Source: Chloroflexota bacterium
GTDB taxonomy: Bacteria > Chloroflexota > Dormibacteria > CF-121
Assembly (NCBI GenBank): GCA_005889395.1
Contig: VBFX01000080.1
Span: 1 to 9,782 of the forward strand
Length of the DNA stretch: 9,782 bases
Direction of reading: 5' to 3'
Positions 1 through 6,214 of the stretch are shown here, piece by piece. A model generated the notes under the pieces. That model was not told the DNA's origin. It saw only the letters and a program-made list of their open reading frames with translations, and searched no databases. A program made the translations under genes and the position numbers. The first letter of the stretch is position 1; each line of letters opens with the position of its first letter.

Positions 1-467
1 TGGCGGCCGTCGACAACCAGGTCGATGCGCTCTGGGACCGCGACCTCAAGGTCAACCTGACGGGCGCCTTCAATTGCTCGAAGGCCGTGTGGCCGCACAT
101 GAAGCAAAAGAACTGGGGCCGGATCATCATGATGTCGTCGATCGCGGGCGCGCTCGGTGGCTTCGGCCAAGCGAGCTACGCGACGACGAAAGCCGGGCTG
201 GTGGGTCTGGCCCGGACGCTGGCCCTGGAGGGCGCGCGCTACAACATCACCTGCAATGCGATCGTTCCGGGCGTGATCGCGACCGAGGCGTACAAGCTGG
301 GGCGCCCCGACATGAACGAGCGGATGGTCAAGCGCATCGCCATGCGCCGCCCGGGCGAGCCTGAAGATATTGCCAATGCCATCACGTTCTTGTGCTCGCC
401 GGCGGCCGGCTATATCACCGGCGTCGCGCTCCCGGTCACCGGTGGCATGGATCTCTTTACGTTCTGA
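1..467 (+). CDS. Short-chain dehydrogenase/reductase, FabG-like (5' truncated)
   Basis: NAD(P)H-dependent oxidoreductase of the classical SDR family, most like 3-oxoacyl-ACP/3-hydroxyacyl-CoA reductases. The reading frame is open from base 3, and the N-terminal Rossmann half with the TGxxxGxG cofactor motif lies outside the window. Visible catalytic residues are Asn (codon 54-56, in VNLTGAF), Ser (138-140, second Ser of MMSSIAG), Tyr (177-179) and Lys (189-191, YATTK). The Ser-to-Tyr spacing of 13 residues matches E. coli FabG. The C-terminus, YITGVALPVTGGM, is the usual FabG ending. The stop codon overlaps the next gene's ATG by one base (TGATG), so the two are almost certainly co-transcribed and translationally coupled. 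With an enoyl-CoA hydratase next door, a role in fatty acyl-CoA turnover is more likely than de novo synthesis, but the substrate cannot be read from sequence. Confidence 0.93.
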   Translation, partial: AAVDNQVDALWDRDLKVNLTGAFNCSKAVWPHMKQKNWGRIIMMSSIAGALGGFGQASYATTKAGLVGLARTLALEGARYNITCNAIVPGVIATEAYKLGRPDMNERMVKRIAMRRPGEPEDIANAITFLCSPAAGYITGVALPVTGGMDLFTF

Positions 468-1276
468 TGGCCGGCCTGCTTGACGTCTCCACGACGGACT
501 TCGTGACCACGATTCGCATGAACCGGCCGCCGGTGAATGCCCTGGTCGTCGAGCTCCAGGAGGAGTTGATCGAGGCGCTCAACCATGTGAAAGAAGCCGA
601 CATAACCCGGGTCGTGGTGCTGACCAGTGCCATCGACCGCTATTTCATGGCCGGGGCGGACATCAAGGCGATGGGAGGCGACGGCGGGTTTGATCGCGAA
701 AATCCCGCGACGCTGGAGCGCGTCGCGCAGATGTCCCGCCGGAGCCAGGCCGCCTTCACGGAAATCGAGCATTTTCCCAAGCCATTGATCGCCGCCATCA
801 ACGGGCACGCGCTGGGCGGCGGCTGCGAGCTGGCGCTCGCCTGCGACTACCGGTTGATGATCGACGACTCACGCTCGACGATCGGCCAGACTGAAACCAG
901 CCTGGGGCTGATCCCGGGCGCCGGTGGCACGCAGCGCCTGCCCCGACTCGTCGGACGGACGCGCGCGACCGAAATGATCTTCGAGTCGATCCGGCTCAAG
1001 GCGCCGGAGGCGGCCGCCATCGGGCTCATCAATGCGGCGCTGCCCGCCGATGGATTTCAGGAAGCCGTGCTCGAGCGCGCCCGGCGGCTGGCGCATGCTG
1101 CGCCGATCGCCTTACGCCTGGCGAAAGAAGCCCTGCTGGCGGGGCTGGAGCGGTCGCCCGGGAAAGGCTACGAGGTCGAGGCCGAGAACTTCGGCAAGGC
1201 CGCCATGACGGAGGACGCGATGGTCGGCATCATGTCCTTTGTCAGCAAGCAGCCGCCGGATTTTAAAGGAAAGTAA
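467..1276 (+). CDS. Enoyl-CoA hydratase/isomerase family protein
   Basis: Crotonase-fold enzyme of 269 aa, the usual length for a single-domain enoyl-CoA hydratase, which adds water to trans-2-enoyl-CoA in beta-oxidation. The oxyanion-hole segments are present: AGADIKAM (residues 62-69) and NGHALGGGCEL (112-122). Both catalytic glutamates of true hydratases are kept: E121 in GGGCEL and E143 in QTETSLG, followed by the conserved LIPGAGGTQRL (148-158). This favours a real hydratase over an isomerase or decarboxylase that has lost one Glu. I chose the ATG at 467, which overlaps the upstream stop. A frame extension back to 392 lies inside the dehydrogenase gene and has no family similarity. The operon with the SDR suggests consecutive hydration and dehydrogenation of acyl-CoAs. 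The precise substrate (straight-chain, branched or aromatic-derived) is unknown. Confidence 0.95.
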   Translation: MAGLLDVSTTDFVTTIRMNRPPVNALVVELQEELIEALNHVKEADITRVVVLTSAIDRYFMAGADIKAMGGDGGFDRENPATLERVAQMSRRSQAAFTEIEHFPKPLIAAINGHALGGGCELALACDYRLMIDDSRSTIGQTETSLGLIPGAGGTQRLPRLVGRTRATEMIFESIRLKAPEAAAIGLINAALPADGFQEAVLERARRLAHAAPIALRLAKEALLAGLERSPGKGYEVEAENFGKAAMTEDAMVGIMSFVSKQPPDFKGK

Positions 1277-1304
1277 AGAAACTCGGCCTGGACAGTAAGT
1301 GGAT

Positions 1305-1337
1305 CGAGAAAGCTGCGTTCTAACAGGCAGAATCTCG
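1305..1337 (+). other. Possible leader hairpin
   Basis: An interrupted inverted repeat lies in the 81-bp gap before the small secreted gene: CGAGA (1305-1309) pairs with TCTCG (1333-1337), and CTGC (1313-1316) pairs with GCAG (1327-1330), with a small internal loop and a 10-base apical loop. It ends seven bases before the ribosome binding site. It could be a 5' UTR structure, or a weak terminator for the acyl-CoA operon, but there is no T-tract. No convincing promoter hexamer pair was seen in the gap. Confidence 0.25.
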
Positions 1338-1343
1338 AAAACC

Positions 1344-1350
1344 AGGAGGG
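1344..1350 (+). promoter_or_regulatory. Strong Shine-Dalgarno site
   Basis: AGGAGGG sits eight bases (counted from AGGAGG) before the ATG at 1358 and fixes that start. Such a full anti-SD match is uncommon in this window, where most other starts lack one. It suggests high translation of the secreted protein. Confidence 0.75.
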
Positions 1351-1357
1351 TTTCTTC

Positions 1358-1747
1358 ATGTTTCGATCGATGATGATTGCGGCGGCCGCGGCCGGTCTGC
1401 TGGCCGTCGGCGCCCTATCCGCCGTGGCGGGCAACTCACACGGAAAAGCCGTCAGCACGCTCGCCACCAGCACGACGCTCAAGGGCGAGGCGAAGGGCGA
1501 TGCGATCAGCACCCTGGCGAGCGCTAAGGGGAAGGCGAAGTCTGACGCGGCCAAGGCTGATGCCGAGGCCGACGCCGCCGACACGGACGCGGACGACACA
1601 GACGAAGCAACGAGCGACAGCGACGCGCATGGCGATGCGGTGAGCACGGTCGCGAAGAGCGACGCAACCGCGGCGCATACGACCGGTAATAAGACCGTCA
1701 ACCATGGCGGTGCCGTCAGCGCCGTCGCGCGCGATCACGACAGGTAA
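1358..1747 (+). CDS. Small secreted repeat protein, function unknown
   Basis: A 129-aa protein I do not recognise. It begins with a signal peptide: MFRSMM, a hydrophobic Ala/Leu stretch to about residue 22, and a likely signal peptidase site after AVA-24. The mature part contains four copies of a nine-residue motif: HGKAVSTLA (28-36), KGDAISTLA (46-54), HGDAVSTVA (91-99) and HGGAVSAVA (116-124). Between copies two and three lies a low-complexity Ala/Asp/Thr/Ser segment (about 62-90), strongly acidic. There is no Cys and no enzyme motif. A strong ribosome binding site and the clear signal sequence support a real, expressed, exported protein, although it has a long open frame on the opposite strand. 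It stands alone between the acyl-CoA operon and a terminator hairpin. It could be an envelope-associated or cation-binding protein; this is a guess from composition. Confidence 0.85.
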   Translation: MFRSMMIAAAAAGLLAVGALSAVAGNSHGKAVSTLATSTTLKGEAKGDAISTLASAKGKAKSDAAKADAEADAADTDADDTDEATSDSDAHGDAVSTVAKSDATAAHTTGNKTVNHGGAVSAVARDHDR

Positions 1748-1764
1748 CCGACCTCGGTTCCAGA

Positions 1765-1791
1765 AAACGGCGGCCCACTGGGCCGCCGTTT
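1765..1791. terminator. Bidirectional terminator hairpin between convergent genes
   Basis: A perfect 12-bp stem, AAACGGCGGCCC paired with GGGCCGCCGTTT, closes on a 3-base loop (ACT). It lies 17 bases after the stop at 1747 and 6 bases after the minus-strand stop at 1798. The A/T ends give a short T run on both strands, so it can serve both convergent genes. Confidence 0.85.
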
Positions 1792-1797
1792 CCCATT

Positions 1798-2571
1798 TCA
1801 GCCGACGGGTGAGTACTGGCGGATGCGGTCGCGGATGGCCTTTATCACGGCGTCCACCCGCTCGGAATCCGGGCCGGAGGCTCGCAGGATGAGCTCGCGC
1901 GTCTCCGTCTGCGGGTAGGACCCCAGCGACACGTCGGGGTATTCACGTTCGAGGTCCCGCATGACATCGTGGAACATACTCTCCGGCGCCAGCCGGTAGT
2001 GCAGCTCGCGGACGGCGTCACCGCGGCTGCCGGTCAGATATCGAACTTCGATATCTTCGTAAACGGCGCGAAGCTCGTGCGGGACGCCCGGCAAAGCAAA
2101 GAGATAACGATCCTGTTCCAGGTCGAAGGCCAGCCCGGGGGCCATGCCGGCGCCGTTGCGGACAAGGGTCGCACCCTCAGGCAGCATCGCCATTCGCCGG
2201 TTACCGGCATTCAGTCCGGCGGTGCCCCGGCTCGCGGCCATGTTGCGGATAAACATCAGGTTTTGCATCTGTGCCCCGACCTCGCGCCGGTAGACCAGCG
2301 GCTGGTCGAGCGCGCGTGCCAGGGCGACGTACGTGCGATCGTCCGGTGTGGGCCCAAGACCGCCGCAGACGAAGATTCGCGACAGTTCGGCACGCGCGAC
2401 GTGATCGTGGATCGCGCCGACGATGTCTTCATCGACGTCTCCAACCGTCGTGATGACCCGCACCTGGTATCCACACTGGAACAATCGGCTGGCGAGCCAG
2501 TTCGAGTTGGTGTCGACCGTGAATCCGCGCAGAATCTCGTTGCCGACGACGATGATGCTGGACTGCGGCAC
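1798..2571 (-). CDS. CinA N-terminal domain protein (MoaB/MogA-like fold)
   Basis: A 257-aa protein matching the N-terminal, molybdopterin-binding-like domain of CinA (competence/damage-inducible protein A; in full-length CinA this half carries ADP-ribose/FAD pyrophosphatase-type activity). Signature segments in order are: IIVVGNEILRG (6-16), the DTNS segment (20-23), VCGGLGPTPDD (68-78), MLPEGATLVRNGAG (129-142), FALPGVPHEL (158-167) and a C-terminal LGSYPQ segment (216-221). It stops without the C-terminal CinA NMN-deamidase domain (full CinA is about 410 aa), so it is the short, stand-alone form. The start is GTG at 2571: the family motif begins five residues later, the nearby ATG at 2579 is out of frame, and no upstream in-frame ATG, GTG or TTG is close. 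No Shine-Dalgarno site is visible. Biological role is uncertain; nucleotide-derivative repair is the family-based guess. Confidence 0.9.
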   Translation of the reverse strand: MPQSSIIVVGNEILRGFTVDTNSNWLASRLFQCGYQVRVITTVGDVDEDIVGAIHDHVARAELSRIFVCGGLGPTPDDRTYVALARALDQPLVYRREVGAQMQNLMFIRNMAASRGTAGLNAGNRRMAMLPEGATLVRNGAGMAPGLAFDLEQDRYLFALPGVPHELRAVYEDIEVRYLTGSRGDAVRELHYRLAPESMFHDVMRDLEREYPDVSLGSYPQTETRELILRASGPDSERVDAVIKAIRDRIRQYSPVG

Positions 2572-2590
2572 GCGCCCATAATGACAGGCA
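2572..2590. promoter_or_regulatory. 19-bp divergent start region with shared -10-like element
   Basis: Only 19 bp separate the GTG of the CinA-like gene from the ATG of the SprT-like gene. On the plus strand CATAAT (2577-2582) lies 8 bases before the ATG. On the minus strand CATTAT (2583-2578) lies 6 bases before the GTG. The two hexamers are the same bases read on opposite strands. Such spacing fits leaderless transcripts. No good -35 was seen on either side, so this is a candidate only. Confidence 0.3.
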
Positions 2591-3223
2591 ATGCCCAGAT
2601 CCGCCTACGAACGCAGCAAGGGCGTTGAACAAGTCACGTGGCGCGAGTTTCCCCTCGGAAAGGGCATCGCGCTTTCAATCCTCGAGGAGACAACAGCGGC
2701 CGGTCGCCAGGCGAGGGGCCAGGCGCTGCTCGACGTGCTCGACGAGGCCGCCGGGCTGCCAGCCTGCAAGCTGACCGTGGCCGACCGCCCGCAGCGCCAC
2801 CGTACCCGCGGTGGCAAATTGGAACTGAAGACGTACGGCTACTACCGGATCGCCCTGGAGGCGACGCCGCAGCGCGGATCGATCCGGATCTACAACCTCA
2901 CAGCGATTCGGCAGCAACTACTCGCGCCCAAGGTCTTTCTCGAGACGCTGCTGCACGAGTGGGTGCATCATTACGATTTCACCGGGCTGCAGCTCGATCG
3001 GTCGCCACATACGTCTGGGTTCTTCGCCCGCATCCGCGACCTGGCCGAAACGCTGGGCGTTGGCTTCGTAGCCCCGCCCAAGCGCGAGGTATCGTCGTCC
3101 GCGGCGCCGGACGACGTCACCGTTGCGACGGACCGCCTGCGACCCGGTGGCGTCCCGCCACCCAAGTGGATCCGCGATCAGGTGCTTGCGCTCTTCGGCC
3201 GCTCGGGTCGTAGCCCGGGGTAA
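2591..3223 (+). CDS. SprT-like zinc metallopeptidase domain protein
   Basis: A 210-aa protein with a gluzincin-type zinc site: HEWVH at residues 122-126 (the HExxH motif; H122 and H126 as ligands, E123 as the catalytic base), in the hydrophobic context TLLHEWVHHYDF. A third ligand is probably H140 in SPHTSGFF, which resembles the H-G-x-x-F segment of the SprT/Spartan family. Residues 80-101 (KTYGYYRI ... SIRIYNL) look like the beta-strand section preceding the helix in that family. There is no C-terminal Cys4 zinc ribbon; instead there is a Pro/Arg-rich tail. No signal peptide or membrane segment, so it is cytoplasmic. I take the ATG at 2591 because no other ATG precedes the domain. Family members cleave DNA-protein crosslinks in eukaryotes; bacterial versions are poorly characterised. 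It diverges from the CinA-like gene. Confidence 0.82.
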   Translation: MPRSAYERSKGVEQVTWREFPLGKGIALSILEETTAAGRQARGQALLDVLDEAAGLPACKLTVADRPQRHRTRGGKLELKTYGYYRIALEATPQRGSIRIYNLTAIRQQLLAPKVFLETLLHEWVHHYDFTGLQLDRSPHTSGFFARIRDLAETLGVGFVAPPKREVSSSAAPDDVTVATDRLRPGGVPPPKWIRDQVLALFGRSGRSPG

Positions 3224-3268
3224 AACCCGAACGCTACAATACGGCGGGCGTTCAACCGCCCCACAGAC

Positions 3269-3278
3269 AGGAAGGGAG
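3269..3278 (+). promoter_or_regulatory. Purine-rich ribosome binding site before hppA
   Basis: AGGAAGGGAG is a good Shine-Dalgarno-like run, but the codons at the proper distance are GTA (3284) and CTG (3290), not ATG, GTG or TTG. The next standard start in frame is GTG at 3344, too far away for this site to serve. A TACAAT hexamer at 3235-3240 could be the -10 for this transcript, though no -35 was found. Confidence 0.5.
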
Positions 3279-3283
3279 AGAAA

Positions 3284-5226
<1,943 letters not shown>

Positions 5227-5256
5227 TTGTCCATTGCGCCGATTCTTGAATACACT
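5227..5256 (+). promoter_or_regulatory. Candidate leaderless promoter
   Basis: TTGTCC (5227-5232) and TACACT (5251-5256) are spaced by 18 bp, resembling a sigma-70 -35/-10 pair. The -10 ends 6 bases before the ATG at 5263, so transcription would start at or next to the start codon. No Shine-Dalgarno site lies before this ATG, which agrees with a leaderless mRNA. Confidence 0.45.
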
Positions 5257-5262
5257 TGAGTC

Positions 5263-5604
5263 ATGGACGAATACCTGCTCGAGATCAATGAGCTGCGCCG
5301 CCGGATCGCGAAGCTCAAGTTCGAGCGCGCTTCGGTCGTCATCATCGAGGAGCTCGAAGCCCAGCTTCGGATCCTCAAGGCGATTTACGAGTCGGCTTCT
5401 GGGCTGTTTTCGGCCGGAGACAAAGACCGCCGGCTGCAGGCTGCCTTTCGCGAGCGGCAGCTCGGGAGCTGGACGTTTGAGAATGTCTATTTCTATGTCT
5501 ACGAACAGGCGGTTGCCATCGAGCCCGACGGCCACGACCTGGCGACCTTGATCTGGCACCACGACTACGCGAGTCCGCTGCTGAGCCCGGTCGCCGCCAA
5601 ATAA
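5263..5604 (+). CDS. Small coiled-coil protein, function unknown
   Basis: A 113-aa protein that I do not recognise. Residues 1 to about 45 form a charged amphipathic helix with heptad-like Leu/Ile spacing (YLLEINELRRRIAKLKF, then IIEELEAQLRILKAIY), a probable coiled coil or helical hairpin. A second half carries an aromatic patch, SWTFENVYFYVY (69-80), and a TLIWHHDY segment (95-102). There is no signal peptide, membrane segment or Cys. It has its own probable promoter, lies 36 bp after hppA, and ends just before a terminator hairpin, so it is likely a separate cytoplasmic gene. The even codon use and the tidy gene boundaries favour a real gene. A dimeric structural or adaptor protein would fit, but nothing in the sequence identifies a partner. 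Confidence 0.75.
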   Translation: MDEYLLEINELRRRIAKLKFERASVVIIEELEAQLRILKAIYESASGLFSAGDKDRRLQAAFRERQLGSWTFENVYFYVYEQAVAIEPDGHDLATLIWHHDYASPLLSPVAAK

Positions 5605-5629
5605 AAAAGGGCCTCCAGCGGGAGGCCCT
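5603..5629 (-). terminator. Intrinsic terminator of the minus-strand secreted gene
   Basis: A 9-bp stem (AGGGCCTCC, 5608-5616, with GGAGGCCCT, 5621-5629) and a 4-base loop. Read on the minus strand it is followed by six T residues, a textbook Rho-independent terminator 16 bases after the stop at 5645. On the plus strand it follows the coiled-coil gene closely but lacks a T-tract, so it probably acts there only weakly. The T-tract overlaps that gene's stop codon. Confidence 0.88.
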
Positions 5630-5644
5630 CTGCGCGATATCTCG

Positions 5645-6145
5645 TTAGACAGCCGCGTGCTTGCTATGGCCGTAGGCGTGGCCATGGCCGTGCGACGCGG
5701 TCGAATCTGCTGAATCGGTCTCCGGCGTTTCAGTCGCCGAAGTCGTGTCGGTCGTATCCGTCTTGTCAGTCTTCGCGGCCGTCGTCAGCTGCGTCTTGCA
5801 AAAGACGTTGGCGCCGCTCATCAGCTTGCCGTGGTAGTTCTTCGACAGCGTGACCGAACCGGTCGTGCCGCCCTGCGGGGCGAGCGCGATGTTCTTGTTC
5901 TTCGCGAGGAATGACACGCATTCCCCGGCGCTCTTGAAACCACCGGTGGGCAGCGTCAGCGTCGTCGTCCCGTTGAAGCCGATGATGTTCAGCGTGTGGT
6001 CGCCCGAGCCCAGCGTGATCGGCGTCGGGGTAACGGTAATGGTGTTGTTTGCGTTCGCGGCTGCATAGGCACCGGCGGCACCCAGCGTGAGCGCGCCAGC
6101 CGCGAGACCCGCCGCAATCTTCACCTTCGATGTCAGTCGAAACAT
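5645..6145 (-). CDS. Small secreted protein with Cys pair and His-rich tail, function unknown
   Basis: A 166-aa protein I do not recognise. A basic N-terminus (MFRLTSKVK) and an Ala/Leu/Gly-rich core to about residue 29 (AYA) form a signal peptide. The mature domain (about 33-122) is rich in Thr, Gly and Asn with alternating beta-type patterns (NTITVTPTPITLG, TTTLTLPTGG, GSVTLSKN) and contains exactly two Cys, C76 and C116, likely a disulfide. A Thr/Asp/Ser-rich linker (123-150) follows. The tail has five His in 12 residues (H152, H154, H156, H160, H163), which could bind metal ions. The segment AGECVSFLA (73-81) resembles the repeated motif of the other small secreted protein in this window. 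A Shine-Dalgarno site and a terminator frame the gene as monocistronic. Extracellular or envelope location is inferred; the activity is unknown. Confidence 0.85.
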   Translation of the reverse strand: MFRLTSKVKIAAGLAAGALTLGAAGAYAAANANNTITVTPTPITLGSGDHTLNIIGFNGTTTLTLPTGGFKSAGECVSFLAKNKNIALAPQGGTTGSVTLSKNYHGKLMSGANVFCKTQLTTAAKTDKTDTTDTTSATETPETDSADSTASHGHGHAYGHSKHAAV

Positions 6146-6157
6146 GTTTGTTCAGGT

Positions 6158-6163
6158 CCTCCT
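6158..6163 (-). promoter_or_regulatory. Shine-Dalgarno site of the minus-strand secreted gene
   Basis: AGGAGG on the minus strand, 12 bases before the ATG at 6145, a rather long spacing. Together with 1344-1350 it is one of only two full AGGAGG sites placed before a start here, and both belong to small secreted proteins. Confidence 0.7.
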
Positions 6164-6214
6164 TATGTGAATTCGAGACCTGCTTACTAAAACGGCCCGA
6201 ATACGAGCTCGCGT

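Noticed and set aside
1168..1701. Long minus-strand open frame (177 aa) across the small secreted gene
   Set aside because: It is Ala/Ser/Val-rich low-complexity, runs antisense through the enoyl-CoA hydratase end, and mirrors the plus-strand Ala/Asp codons. The plus-strand frame has a perfect ribosome binding site, a signal peptide and conserved motif copies.
1969..2628. 219-aa plus-strand frame opposite the CinA-like gene
   Set aside because: The minus strand has every CinA-N motif in order; this frame has no recognisable domain and runs into the SprT-like gene.
3210..3237. Inverted repeat GTAGC/GCTAC with inner CGGG/CCCG at the end of the SprT-like gene, considered as a terminator
   Set aside because: The stem is interrupted, covers the stop codon and has no T-tract after it; it also overlaps a possible TACAAT -10. 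Not strong enough to call.
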